DNA from: an uncultured Dehalococcoidia bacterium
GTDB taxonomy: Bacteria; Chloroflexota; Dehalococcoidia; Lucifugimonadales; GCA-2712585
DNA: 64,000 nt
NCBI GenBank assembly: GCA_951812825.1
Contig: OX638324.1
Location: 1,239,141 to 1,303,140 of the forward strand
Reading direction: 5' to 3'
Shown: positions 26,663-35,230 of the stretch, one piece after another
Position numbering within the stretch: the stretch's first letter is position 1
Layout: each line of letters starts with the position of its first letter
Position numbers and translations under genes: made by a program
Notes under the pieces: model-generated
Databases searched by the model: none
Told to the model about the DNA's origin: nothing
The model's input: the letters and a program-made list of their open reading frames with translations, nothing else

Positions 26663-28414
26663 TTAGGGAGCTTTCGCCTCTGCAGACAGGTCTTCGGCCA
26701 GCTTGGCGACGGGGGTTGCGCCCTGGTTGCCCTTGTCGCGGCTGCGGATGGACGCTGTTTCGGCCTCTGCCTCGCGGTCGCCGACGACCAGCATGTAGGG
26801 GATCTTTTGCAGCTGGGCTTCGCGGATCTTGAGGTTCATGCGCTCGTTTCTGGAGTCTACTTCCACACGCAGTCCCTTTCCTCTGAGGCTGGTGGCCACG
26901 TCTTCGGCGTAGTCGACGTGGCGGTCGGCGATGGGGATGACGGTTGCCTGCACTGGGGCAAGCCAGAGAGGGAAAGCGCCGCCGTAGTGCTCGATGAGAA
27001 CGCCCATGAAGCGCTCGATTGCGCCCAGCATGGCTCTATGCAGGACTACGGGACGCTGGTGGGAGCCGTCTTCGGCGACGAATTGGAGATCGAAACGCTC
27101 CGGCAGGGAGAAGTCCAGCTGGATGGTGCCAAGCTGCCACTCCCGACCGAGGGCGTCGGGGACGAAGAAGTCGATTTTGGGGCCGTAGAAGGCCCCTTCA
27201 CCCGGCTCCGGCCTGTAGTCCAGGCCGCTTTCAGCCAGAACGTCGGTCAGGGCTGTTTCGGCTTTGTCCCACATTTCGTCGGAGCCGATGCGCTTCTCCG
27301 GGCGAAGGGAGAGGACGACGGTGGGGTCGTTGAAGCCAAAGGCGCGGTAGGACTCCGTCAACATGCCGATGAACCCCTGCACCTCCTGGGCTATCTGGTC
27401 CTGGGTGCAGAAGATGTGGGCGTCGTCCTGGGAGAAGGAGCGAACGCGGGTGAGGCCGTGGGTGACGCCGGAGCGTTCAAAGCGGTGAAGACGGCCGAAA
27501 TCGGCAAGACGGAGGGGGAGCTCCCGGTATGAGTGGAGGCGGGAGGCGTAGATGAGGGCGTGGGCGGGACAGTTCATGGGCTTCACGCCGTACTCCCGCT
27601 CGCCCATGTCGATGAGGTACATGTTCTCCAGGTAGTTGTCGTAGTGCCCGGAGCGCTTCCATAGATCGGTGGAGAAGATCTCCGGAGTGATGACTTCCTG
27701 GTAGTCGTAGCGCTTGTACAGCCCACGAACGTAGTCCACCAGCATGGTGTAGAGTTCAGCGCCCTTGGGGAGAAAGAAGGGGCTGGCAGGAGCGAGGGGA
27801 TCGAAGATAAAGAGCTCCAACTCCCTGCCCAATCGGCGGTGGTCCCGCTTTTCGGCCTCTTCCAGACGCCGCAGATGCTGCCGTAGGGCCTTGCGGTTTT
27901 CGAAGGCGGTCCCATAGATGCGCTGCAGCATGGGGCGGTTTTCGTTGCCGCGCCAGTAGGCCCCCGCGACGGAGAGCAGCTTGAAGGCGGGAATCTTGCC
28001 GGTGGAGGCCACGTGGGGACCCTGGCACAGGTCGGTGAAACCGTCGTGGGTGTAGGTGGTCAGCTCCTCATCGTCGGGAATCTCGTCAATAAGCTCCAGC
28101 TTGTAGGGCTGGTCCTGGTTGAGACGCTTGATTTCCTCCCTTTCGTGGGCCTGGAGGACGAAGGGGAAGTCCTCGGCGATGGTCTCCTCCATGACGGCGG
28201 TAATCTTATCCAGGTCCTCGGGCGTGAAGGGGCGGGCGACTTCCAGATCGTAGTAGAAGCCGTCCTCGGTGGGAGGGCCGATGCCCAGCTTGGCTTCGGG
28301 GAATAGGCGGGTTACGGCGTCGGCCATCAGGTGAGCGGTGGAGTGGCGAATTCGCTCTCGAAGCTCCTGAATACTCTGTGCCGGACCCGCCGATTCTTCA
28401 TTATTTTTTGCCAT
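26663..28414 (-). CDS. thrS: Threonyl-tRNA synthetase without TGS domain
   Basis: The 583-residue class II synthetase begins almost directly in the editing (SAD) domain: IRHSTAHLMADAVTRLFPEAK, then TDLCQGPHVASTGKI. The core follows with motif 1, MNCPAHALIYASRLHSYRELPLRLADFGRLHRFERSG (motif 2, Cys zinc ligand) and VLHRAMLGAIERFMGVLIEHYGGAFPLW (motif 3), plus the anticodon-binding domain. Usual bacterial enzymes are about 640 residues because of an N-terminal TGS domain, absent here. The ATG at 28414 leaves a 150-base divergent gap to the VOC gene. No T-box leader is visible. Confidence 0.96.
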   Translation of the reverse strand: MAKNNEESAGPAQSIQELRERIRHSTAHLMADAVTRLFPEAKLGIGPPTEDGFYYDLEVARPFTPEDLDKITAVMEETIAEDFPFVLQAHEREEIKRLNQDQPYKLELIDEIPDDEELTTYTHDGFTDLCQGPHVASTGKIPAFKLLSVAGAYWRGNENRPMLQRIYGTAFENRKALRQHLRRLEEAEKRDHRRLGRELELFIFDPLAPASPFFLPKGAELYTMLVDYVRGLYKRYDYQEVITPEIFSTDLWKRSGHYDNYLENMYLIDMGEREYGVKPMNCPAHALIYASRLHSYRELPLRLADFGRLHRFERSGVTHGLTRVRSFSQDDAHIFCTQDQIAQEVQGFIGMLTESYRAFGFNDPTVVLSLRPEKRIGSDEMWDKAETALTDVLAESGLDYRPEPGEGAFYGPKIDFFVPDALGREWQLGTIQLDFSLPERFDLQFVAEDGSHQRPVVLHRAMLGAIERFMGVLIEHYGGAFPLWLAPVQATVIPIADRHVDYAEDVATSLRGKGLRVEVDSRNERMNLKIREAQLQKIPYMLVVGDREAEAETASIRSRDKGNQGATPVAKLAEDLSAEAKAP

Positions 28415-28447
28415 TGTATTCCTTAGTAGGCGTAATTTTCATATCAA

Positions 28448-28477
28448 AGTATAAGTCATCGCACCGGACGGCTACAA
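28448..28477 (-). promoter_or_regulatory. Possible thrS promoter
   Basis: On the minus strand, TTGTAG (28472-28477) and TATACT (28448-28453) are 18 bases apart, 34 bases before the thrS start codon. The -35 match is weak; the -10 is good. Confidence 0.35.
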
Positions 28478-28501
28478 CGAAGAAGTGTCAGTGGGCCTGC
28501 G

Positions 28502-28530
28502 TTGACAGGGTTTTACGCCGACCCTAGACT
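28502..28530 (+). promoter_or_regulatory. Promoter of the VOC gene
   Basis: TTGACA (28502-28507) is followed after 17 bases by TAGACT (28525-28530), giving a start near 28537. An AGGAGGG site (28549-28555) and an ATG at 28565 follow in good order. Confidence 0.6.
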
Positions 28531-28564
28531 GAGCTTACCCCGCAAGGCAGGAGGGAAACACCCG

Positions 28565-28948
28565 ATGACGATCAACGCCCCAACCATCAAGCTGAACCAC
28601 GTAAACCACGTGGTATATCTGGTGAAGGACACGCAACGGAGCATGGAGTTCTATAACGAGTTTCTGGGCATCAAGCAGATTCCCAGCCAGGTGGACAACC
28701 CCAATATCACGTGGCTGCAGCTACCCAGCGGGGTGATGCTTCATCTAATCGAGACGGAGGACGCCCCCTGCCCGGAAGAGAGTCACATCGCCTTCGAGGT
28801 GGAGGACTTCGACGCTGCCATGGAGGCGGTGAAGGCCAAGGGGCTGGAGATCAGCCGCAGCGGGGTGCGCAACGACGGGCAGCGATTCCTGTTCACCCAC
28901 GACCCGGACGGAAACCGGGTGGAGCTGTGCACAAAGTCGGGATTCTAA
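28565..28948 (+). CDS. VOC (glyoxalase/bleomycin-resistance/dioxygenase) family protein
   Basis: The 127-residue protein is a single vicinal-oxygen-chelate unit: LNHVNHVVYLVKDTQRSMEFYNEFLGIKQ, MLHLIETEDAPCPEESHIAFEVEDFDAAMEAVKAKG and DPDGNRVELCT. Candidate metal ligands are the His of LNHVNHVVY, the His of ESHIAF and the Glu of RVELCT. Substrate unknown; relatives include lactoylglutathione lyases and extradiol-type enzymes. The ATG at 28565 is chosen for the AGGAGGG site nine bases before it and the promoter just upstream. Confidence 0.88.
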   Translation: MTINAPTIKLNHVNHVVYLVKDTQRSMEFYNEFLGIKQIPSQVDNPNITWLQLPSGVMLHLIETEDAPCPEESHIAFEVEDFDAAMEAVKAKGLEISRSGVRNDGQRFLFTHDPDGNRVELCTKSGF

Positions 28949-28954
28949 GTCTCG

Positions 28955-30481
28955 TTACGCCTTGGACCGATGGGGCAGGCGAGATTCTTCGGTGTCTCCG
29001 CTGCCTTCGCTGGTCGATAAGCTCTTGGAAATCCAAAGGCTGGGGATGATGCCTATCAGCATAAGCCCGGCGGCCACACGGTAGAAGTTCTGGAACAGGG
29101 AAACTCCCACCTGGTTGAGGTTCTCGCTGTACTCGTCAATCCGCAGCTGGAGCGCTTCGCTGGTCTCGCCCGCCTCAGGCAAGGGTACCTGAAGCCCCGA
29201 GATCTGGGCCTGGAACTGCTCCATGCCCCAGGCTGCCAGGGCGGCAAGCCCAAAGGCCATGCCTATCATTCGCGCAACGGTGACCATGGAAGCGGCGGTG
29301 GCCTGATATTCCTGGCCGCCCGTTTCCATGGCGGTAACGAATAAGGGCGCAATGACGAGGCCGAATCCCGCGCCTGCCAAGCCAAGATGCAGGAATAATT
29401 GGGCTTCCGTTACGTTCTGGCCCCAACCGCTCATGAGCCATAAGCCAAGGGCCGCCAAGGCCATGCCGGCCACGGACACCGCTCTCGGTCCGATGCGATA
29501 GGTGAGGTATCCGCCAAGCAATGCGGCTATGGGTATGGCTCCGGTGAGCCTCATCAGGCGCAGACCTCCACCAAAGGCCGACTGCCCATGAACGGTATCG
29601 GCCATTAGAGGCACCGTGACGAGGGCGATGACAAGGGCGGCGCCCACCAACAGCTTGGCCCCTACTGCGGAGAGGGCCTCCGCGGAAGCGAAGAATCTGG
29701 GATCCATGAGGGGATACCTCAGCTTAATCTGGGTCGACACGAAGATTGCGACCAAAAGCAAGCCCGAGGCGCCGAGGATGTAAGCCAGGGGCGCGGCTCC
29801 CGTAAATAGGCCTCGCTGGGACAGGGCTATTACCAAGAGGACCAACCCGACGGTGAGCAACAGGCCGCCCATATAGTCCACTTTCGAACGGGACGTTACG
29901 CGATTTGGAATGAGGCCGATGGCAACGAGGATTATCACGGCCTGGGGGATATCCAGCCAGAAGAGCCAGCGCCAGCCGAGGGCCGCGGTGATCCCGCCGC
30001 CGTAGAGGGGGCCCAAGACAACGCCAATCTCCGCCGCCGCGCCGACGATTCCTACGGCGATTGCCTTGCGGCGGTCCGGCAGATACTGGGCAGCAATGGC
30101 CATGCCGATGGGTATGATTGCGCCGCCGCCTATGGCCTGAATTACCCGGCTGCCAACCAGAAGGGGCAGGTTGGGGGACAGGGCAACCAGGGCGGAGCCT
30201 AGGGCGAAGACGAGCAGGGAGACGCGCAGCACCATGCTGTGGCCGTAAACGTCGGCCATGCGAGCGACAAGGGGGATGGCCACGGTGTAGCCCAGCAGGT
30301 AGCCCGTTACAATCCAGGAGGCGTGGTCAAGCTCGTTTACGCCGATCTCCAGGTCAACCATCATCTCCGGCAGCACCGTGACTACGACGGTCTGGTCGAG
30401 GGCCGTGAAGATAGCACCTAGGGATACGAGGCCTACCATGACCCACCCAGACCGGGTTATCTTGTCGGTTCGAGACGCCAT
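28955..30481 (-). CDS. DHA2-family major facilitator superfamily exporter (EmrB/P55-like)
   Basis: The 508-residue protein has about 14 predicted membrane segments. It begins with the family pattern LGAIFTALDQTVVVTVLPEMM. WIVTGYLLGYTVAIPLVARMADVYG (motif A-like) and VLGPLYGGGITAALGWRWLFWLDIP (motif C) follow. Such proteins export drugs or lipids with a proton gradient. The start lies seven bases after the stop of an LppX/LprG-type lipoprotein gene. That is the same order as lprG-Rv1410c (P55) of mycobacteria, where the pair moves triacylglycerides and glycolipids. A shared task here is inferred from the arrangement. Confidence 0.9.
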   Translation of the reverse strand: MASRTDKITRSGWVMVGLVSLGAIFTALDQTVVVTVLPEMMVDLEIGVNELDHASWIVTGYLLGYTVAIPLVARMADVYGHSMVLRVSLLVFALGSALVALSPNLPLLVGSRVIQAIGGGAIIPIGMAIAAQYLPDRRKAIAVGIVGAAAEIGVVLGPLYGGGITAALGWRWLFWLDIPQAVIILVAIGLIPNRVTSRSKVDYMGGLLLTVGLVLLVIALSQRGLFTGAAPLAYILGASGLLLVAIFVSTQIKLRYPLMDPRFFASAEALSAVGAKLLVGAALVIALVTVPLMADTVHGQSAFGGGLRLMRLTGAIPIAALLGGYLTYRIGPRAVSVAGMALAALGLWLMSGWGQNVTEAQLFLHLGLAGAGFGLVIAPLFVTAMETGGQEYQATAASMVTVARMIGMAFGLAALAAWGMEQFQAQISGLQVPLPEAGETSEALQLRIDEYSENLNQVGVSLFQNFYRVAAGLMLIGIIPSLWISKSLSTSEGSGDTEESRLPHRSKA

Positions 30482-30488
30482 TTATCTG

Positions 30489-31223
30489 TTAGATGGGCGG
30501 CTTTTCGATGGTAACGGGTTCGTTGAAGCCGCCAAGGGTAAGTATTCGCACGTAATTCTCTGCATCGGTATCGACTACCCGGCCCTGAATGCGAGACTTC
30601 TCAGGCATAAGACCGATACCATCGATATTGCGAATCCATACCTCCAGCCCCACCTCGTGGTCCTGGCCTGCGTTGTAAATGATGCCGCTAATCTCCTGGG
30701 AAAGCACCTTGCCGGTGATTCGCCACGAGTCTTCGCCATAGCCACCCTCTGCGTAGGCCGCGTCCGTCATGGCTTTCATGATATTGCCAACGTTGATGCC
30801 GACGTTGGTCAGGTCGAAGGGCACTGCGCTCTCGTCGACTATTCGCCATTCCCCCGTCAGCGGGTCGGTGAGGTAGTATATGCCCTCCTTGCGAACGACG
30901 GAAAGCTCAAGATAGGCGCGGAATACGTCCACCTCTCCTTTGATTTTGACGCTTACCTCGTCCGGCATATCAACGACGCCGGAAATTTCGTTTGCGACGA
31001 CGCCTGTCATCAAAGGAATGTTTCCAGACTCGTTGCTAAGGGCGAAGGTCAGGGTTTCCAGGCCAAGCAACGCCTCCGCGGACTGGTTCAGGATCTCCGT
31101 GGGTGGGCGAGGCGGGGGCGTCGGGGTCTCGTCGCCCGGACCACAGGCCGCCGCAAAGAGCAACAGCAACGCTGCAAACGGCAAGGCCAGCTTCATTGAG
31201 GCCAATCGTCGGAAGTCCCTCAC
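30489..31223 (-). CDS. LppX/LprAFG-family lipoprotein
   Basis: The 244-residue protein has a signal peptide with lipobox (LLFAAAC, Cys27), a Pro/Thr linker (PTPPPRPPTE), and a body matching the LppX_LprAFG lipid-binding fold. That body includes ILNQSAEALLGLETLTFALSNESG near the start, IPLMTGVVANEISGVVDMPDEVSVKIKGEV and DPLTGEWRIVDESAVPFDLTNV. Mycobacterial members hold acylated lipids in a hydrophobic cavity. The start is GTG at 31223 behind AAGGTGA; an ATG nine codons later lacks a ribosome site. It is followed after seven bases by the DHA2 exporter. Confidence 0.78.
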   Translation of the reverse strand: MRDFRRLASMKLALPFAALLLLFAAACGPGDETPTPPPRPPTEILNQSAEALLGLETLTFALSNESGNIPLMTGVVANEISGVVDMPDEVSVKIKGEVDVFRAYLELSVVRKEGIYYLTDPLTGEWRIVDESAVPFDLTNVGINVGNIMKAMTDAAYAEGGYGEDSWRITGKVLSQEISGIIYNAGQDHEVGLEVWIRNIDGIGLMPEKSRIQGRVVDTDAENYVRILTLGGFNEPVTIEKPPI

Positions 31224-31266
31224 TACTCTTCACCTTCCAAGTGCTTTGGCTCAATTGTACCCCATC

Positions 31267-32610
31267 TCAGTTCCATGACCAAAAGGCAAGAGTGCCGCTT
31301 GCGATGCGCCTGGGCAAGGACCCAGGCTCGGTGTTGATTACGTATACGGACCCCCGGTCGGGGGCAGAGCCGTTGCTCTCGTCGGTTCTTTGCCCTGTCT
31401 GACCGGCGAACACGAGACTCGTGCCGTCCGGCGACCAGAGGGAATGGGAGTGGGCATACTGGTCAAAGAAGGAAAGGGCCGTAAGCATACCCTGAGAGGG
31501 GATGAAGCTTGTCAGATCCCAAGGCTCTCCACCAGCCGTCGGAACCACCTTCCAGACCAGCCTGCGGGTCTCCACGTCGATGGCAACGTAGGCGATGTGA
31601 TCGCCGTCAGGTGACCAGTAGAAGGCAGCCATGGGTTCTTCCACGAGGGTGACAGGTTCGGCGCCGTTGGGGTCAATCAGCCGCAGCCGGCGGTATCCCG
31701 GGGAGCCGGTGCGGGCGCCATCGGCGACGGCGATAACGTCCTTCACGGGCGACCAGAGGAGGGCTGACGGAGCTTGCACAGTCACAAGCTGTTGGAAGGC
31801 CTGCGAGCCGTCCGCATTGCCCGCCAGAAGAGCGCTTCCCTGCTCTACTTCGGTTATGTAGGCTAGAGTCTGGCCGTCCGCCGAAAGGTCCGGAGCCCTG
31901 AAGACGGGGGCCATGTCCCCAAGCTGAGCGGCTGGGACGTCGAAGGGTGCGACGGCCCGCGTCAGCTTGTTCTGGGAGTGGATGACCATAGATCCCCCGT
32001 CACCGGCCCACTTGAAATAGAGGGGGCCTTGGCTGCTCACCACGGCGTTTTCGGTACCATCGTTGACGAAGAGCACCAGGGCAACGGTGGTGGGCGCGAT
32101 GAAAGCCAGCTTCCCACCGTCGGGAGACCAGTACATATAGTGGGGCACGGCATCGGCGATGAGGGGACTAGCACCAGGTTCGTTTCCATAGATTCTGTTG
32201 AGGGATCCGGTGTCAGCGTCGATTATGAAGAGAGACACCTGCGGCTCCTCACCTTCCAGCACCACACGGGAAACGGCGATCCTGGAGCCGTCCGGAGACC
32301 ATGTGGGCCAGGAGTGCATCACGTTACTCTGGCCGTAGGGGCTGGCCAGAATGCTTCCCATGGAGCGCGCGGTGGTAGACCCGGTCAGCCTCTTGGAATC
32401 GGACCCGTCCGGGTTGATGGTGAATATATTTTCATCTACGCCCACATAGACAATCCGGTCCACAATTACCTCCGCCTCGGCAGTTTCCCCGGCGGGAGTC
32501 GTCACCGGTCTGGGCCCGCAGGCAGTGGAAGCGATCAGGAGGAGTAGGGCGAGTCCAACCCCGAGGGCAATGCAAATTTGTTTGGCTGCAAAAGGCCAGT
32601 TTAAGGCGAT
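31267..32610 (-). CDS. TolB-like beta-propeller lipoprotein; start codon unclear
   Basis: WD40/PD40-type repeats are clear: NPDGSDSKRLTG, SWPTWSPDGSRIAVSR, MYWSPDGGKLAFI, ALLWSPVKDVIAVA, FYWSPDGDHIAYVAID and SLWSPDGTSLVFAGQTG. The first ordinary start in frame is GTG at 32505, but the same frame upstream encodes a lipoprotein signal (GVGLALLLLIASTAC, Cys codon 32518-32520) with no ATG, GTG or TTG before the guaB3 stop. A GGAGGG site precedes ATC at 32608-32610, which I use provisionally. It would be a secreted, lipid-anchored propeller of about 447 residues. It follows guaB3 on the same strand. Confidence 0.75.
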   Translation of the reverse strand: MALNWPFAAKQICIALGVGLALLLLIASTACGPRPVTTPAGETAEAEVIVDRIVYVGVDENIFTINPDGSDSKRLTGSTTARSMGSILASPYGQSNVMHSWPTWSPDGSRIAVSRVVLEGEEPQVSLFIIDADTGSLNRIYGNEPGASPLIADAVPHYMYWSPDGGKLAFIAPTTVALVLFVNDGTENAVVSSQGPLYFKWAGDGGSMVIHSQNKLTRAVAPFDVPAAQLGDMAPVFRAPDLSADGQTLAYITEVEQGSALLAGNADGSQAFQQLVTVQAPSALLWSPVKDVIAVADGARTGSPGYRRLRLIDPNGAEPVTLVEEPMAAFYWSPDGDHIAYVAIDVETRRLVWKVVPTAGGEPWDLTSFIPSQGMLTALSFFDQYAHSHSLWSPDGTSLVFAGQTGQRTDESNGSAPDRGSVYVINTEPGSLPRRIASGTLAFWSWN

Positions 32611-32643
32611 CGGACCCTCCAGACTCCAGCGGCTCAGACGCCG

Positions 32644-33783
32644 CTAGTCGCGGGCCAACTGGAATATCTTGCCTTCCGTCTTGATGGACGGGGCGATTAT
32701 CATCTCCGCCTTCTGAAACTCCGGCACGTTCATAGCCCCGCACATGCCGAGGGCGACCTTCAAGGCGCCCACCAGGTTCTGGGTGCCGTCGGTGACGGAG
32801 GTAGGCCCGTAGAGAATCTCCTTCAACGTGCCCTTGGTGCCTACGTCGATGCGGGTGCCGCGGGGCAGTTCCGGGTGGGGGTTGGCCATGCCCCAGTTGT
32901 ATCCGCCGCCGGGGGCTTCCTGAGTCTGGGCGAAGGGAGTGCCGATCATGACGCCATCGGCGCCGGAGGCCAGGGCTTTGCACAGATCGCCGCCGGTGCG
33001 GATTCCGCCGTCGGTAATGACGGTCACGCGCTTGCCAGTCCTGTTGTAGTACTCCTCCCGGGCCGCGGCGCAGTCCAAAGTGGCCGTCACCTGGGGAACG
33101 CCGACGCCCACCACCTCGCGGGTGGTGCAGGCGGCGCCGGGGCCGACGCCCACCAGCAGGCCGCTGATGCCCGTTTCCATGAGCTCCAGGGCGGTGTTGT
33201 AGCCGACGCAGTTACCCACCACTACGGGCACGCTCACCTGGTCGACAAGCTCGGAGAAGATGAGGCCGCGGTAGCTTCTGGAGATGTGGCGGGCGGTGGT
33301 GACCGTGGACTGAACGAAGAGCAGGTCCGCTCCGGCCTCTACGGCCACGGGGGAAAGCCGCTTGGTGTTCTGGGGGGTGACTGCAACGGCGCAGGTGGCC
33401 CCGGACTTCTTCACGCTCTCGACGCAGTCGCCGACCATCTCATCCCGGATGGGCTCGGAGTAGACCCGCTGCAGCAGAGAGGTAACCTCCTGGAGGGGGG
33501 CCGATGCTATCTCCTCCAGCACCAAGTAGGGGTCGGGATAGCGGGTGTAGACGCCCTCCAGGTTGAGGACCCCTAAGCCGCCCTTGCGGTGCATGAGGGA
33601 TGCGAAGGAGGGGGATACGACGGCGTCCATGGATGAGGCGAGGATGGGAATGTCCAACACGTGGTGGCCTATGGACATCTGGGTGGAGGTCATGTCTGGA
33701 TTCACGGTGACCTGACCGGGGACGATGGCCACTTCATCGAATCCATAGGCCCTTCGGAGTTCCTTAAAATTGGGTACGGCCAT
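32644..33783 (-). CDS. guaB3: IMP dehydrogenase family protein GuaB3
   Basis: The 379-residue TIM-barrel protein lacks the CBS pair found in standard GuaB. It contains [31 protein letters not shown], the catalytic loop [20 protein letters not shown] (nucleophilic Cys) and [30 protein letters not shown] (phosphate site). The C-terminal segment [32 protein letters not shown] is typical of the GuaB3 branch known from actinobacteria and cyanobacteria. It belongs to GMP synthesis or purine salvage. The ATG at 33783 follows GAGGTG and a good promoter (33828-33856). Confidence 0.92.
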   Translation of the reverse strand: MAVPNFKELRRAYGFDEVAIVPGQVTVNPDMTSTQMSIGHHVLDIPILASSMDAVVSPSFASLMHRKGGLGVLNLEGVYTRYPDPYLVLEEIASAPLQEVTSLLQRVYSEPIRDEMVGDCVESVKKSGATCAVAVTPQNTKRLSPVAVEAGADLLFVQSTVTTARHISRSYRGLIFSELVDQVSVPVVVGNCVGYNTALELMETGISGLLVGVGPGAACTTREVVGVGVPQVTATLDCAAAREEYYNRTGKRVTVITDGGIRTGGDLCKALASGADGVMIGTPFAQTQEAPGGGYNWGMANPHPELPRGTRIDVGTKGTLKEILYGPTSVTDGTQNLVGALKVALGMCGAMNVPEFQKAEMIIAPSIKTEGKIFQLARD

Positions 33784-33827
33784 CCATCACACCTCGCGGG
33801 GGAAAGAGCCTGAAAAGGCTTTGGCAG

Positions 33828-33856
33828 ACTGTAGCAAAGGGTTATGGTTAAGTCAA
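33828..33856 (-). promoter_or_regulatory. guaB3 promoter
   Basis: On the minus strand, TTGACT (33851-33856) and TACAGT (33828-33833) are separated by 17 bases; transcription would start near 33821, about 38 bases before the guaB3 start codon. Confidence 0.65.
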
Positions 33857-33880
33857 CACCGCGCCATTTGGCTACCTTAA

Positions 33881-33909
33881 TTGACTTGCAAAATTGGCCG
33901 TGTTAGAGT
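33881..33909 (+). promoter_or_regulatory. infC operon promoter
   Basis: TTGACT (33881-33886) and TAGAGT (33904-33909) are 17 bases apart, giving a start near 33916 and a leader of about 35 bases. It is back-to-back with the guaB3 promoter. Confidence 0.65.
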
Positions 33910-33950
33910 TTTAATTCCATTTGCACCCAATACAAGGAGGCAACCCCGCC

Positions 33951-34502
33951 ATAGTTCGCGAATATCGAGTAAACCAGTTCATCAGGTCTCCAAACGTGCG
34001 CGTCATCGACAGCGATGGCGCACAGAAGGGCATCATGTCCGTTCAGGATGCCCTTGAGATGGCACGGATGAAGAACCTGGACCTGGTGGAGGTTTCGGCG
34101 ACAGCGAAGCCGCCGGTCTGCCGGATTCTGGACTACGGCAAGCTGCGATATCTCCACGCCAAGAAGGTGAGGGAGTCCAAGAAATCACAGAAATCCAACA
34201 TCATGCGAGAGGTGCGGTTCCGACCCAACATCGGCGCCCACGACCTGGAGGCCAAGACGCGCAAGGTGAAGAAGCTACTGGGCGACGGCACCAAGGTACG
34301 GGTGGCGGTGTTCTTCCGTGGTCGGGAGGTGACCCATCCGGAGCTTGGCATGGCCCTTCTCCGACGGGTTGCCGACCAGCTGAAGGACGAGGCCAAGCTG
34401 GAGCGCCCGCCGACGATGGAAGGCCGGGCACTGGCCATCATCCTGACGCCCAACTCCGGGGTGAAGACGAGCAAGAAGCCCGCAGAGGTAAAGAATGCCT
34501 AA
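33951..34502 (+). CDS. infC: Translation initiation factor IF-3, with a probable AUA start codon
   Basis: IF-3 binds the 30S subunit, blocks 50S joining and checks start codons. The protein reads VREYRVNQFIRSPNVRVID (N-domain), a helical basic linker, then MREVRFRPNIGAHDLEAKTRKVKKLLGDGTKVRVAVFFRGRE (C-domain). It begins in the usual place only if ATA at 33951 is the start: AAGGAGG (33934-33940) lies ten bases before it, and the only common codon in frame upstream (TTG at 33921) precedes the ribosome site. Rare start codons are a known autoregulatory device in infC. It overlaps rpmI by eight bases. Confidence 0.93.
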   Translation: MVREYRVNQFIRSPNVRVIDSDGAQKGIMSVQDALEMARMKNLDLVEVSATAKPPVCRILDYGKLRYLHAKKVRESKKSQKSNIMREVRFRPNIGAHDLEAKTRKVKKLLGDGTKVRVAVFFRGREVTHPELGMALLRRVADQLKDEAKLERPPTMEGRALAIILTPNSGVKTSKKPAEVKNA

Positions 34503-34695
34503 ACTGAAAACACACAAGGGCGCGAGAGCCCGATTTCACGTAACCGGCACCGGTAAGCTGATGCGTCGGAAGGGGATGAGCAGCCACCTTCGGCGGAAGA
34601 AGCCGAAGAGGGTGCGTCGGACCTACGACAAGAAGCTGCACGCCGCCAAAAGCACGGTCAAAAACCTGAAGAGGTTGATGCCCAACAGCCTCTGA
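34495..34695 (+). CDS. rpmI: 50S ribosomal protein L35
   Basis: The 66-residue basic protein starts MPKLKTHKGARARFHVTGTGKLMRR and contains HLRRKKPKRVRRTYDKKLHAAKSTVKNLKRLMP, which matches L35 in length and sequence. It overlaps the end of infC by eight bases and is followed by rplT, the conserved infC-rpmI-rplT operon. Confidence 0.97.
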   Translation: MPKLKTHKGARARFHVTGTGKLMRRKGMSSHLRRKKPKRVRRTYDKKLHAAKSTVKNLKRLMPNSL

Positions 34696-34784
34696 GCTCG
34701 CTTCGCCGGTTAGTCCATATCCCGCCCCAGATGGCGCGTGTGCGCCAACAATTCTGAAAAACCATAACGCATTAGGACGTAACA

Positions 34785-35147
34785 TTGACCAGGGTTAAAC
34801 GAGGAGTTACCAAGCACCGAAGACACAAGAAGGTCCTGGCCCTGACAAAGGGGTACCAGAACTCCCAGAGTCGCCATTTCAGGCGGGCGAAGGAAGCGCT
34901 GATCCACGCGTGGAGCCACGCGTACCGGCACCGTCGGGAGCGGAAGCGAGAATTTCGGCGGTTGTGGATACTGCGGATCAACGCCGCGGCACGCGCGCTG
35001 GGGCTGAACTACGGCCAGTTCATCCACGGCCTGAAGCTGGCCAACGTAGACCTGGACAGGAAGGTGCTGGCGGACACGGCGGTGAGGGACCCGGAGGCTT
35101 TCGCGCAGCTGGTGGACATCGCCAAGGAGGGCTTGGCGGCGGCTTAG
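34785..35147 (+). CDS. rplT: 50S ribosomal protein L20
   Basis: The 120-residue protein starts [39 protein letters not shown] and continues [21 protein letters not shown], diagnostic of L20, which acts early in 50S assembly. The start is TTG at 34785 behind AGGA. An 89-base gap separates it from rpmI, with no obvious terminator; L20 can bind its own mRNA leader in other bacteria, but I see no clear mimic structure. Confidence 0.97.
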   Translation: MTRVKRGVTKHRRHKKVLALTKGYQNSQSRHFRRAKEALIHAWSHAYRHRRERKREFRRLWILRINAAARALGLNYGQFIHGLKLANVDLDRKVLADTAVRDPEAFAQLVDIAKEGLAAA

Positions 35148-35230
35148 GAGGCTTGGGTCACAACTCTCTTCCTCCCTTAAGGCACACCCGTGAACCTGTT
35201 TTCACTTGATCTTTACCACAAAGGGGAAAC

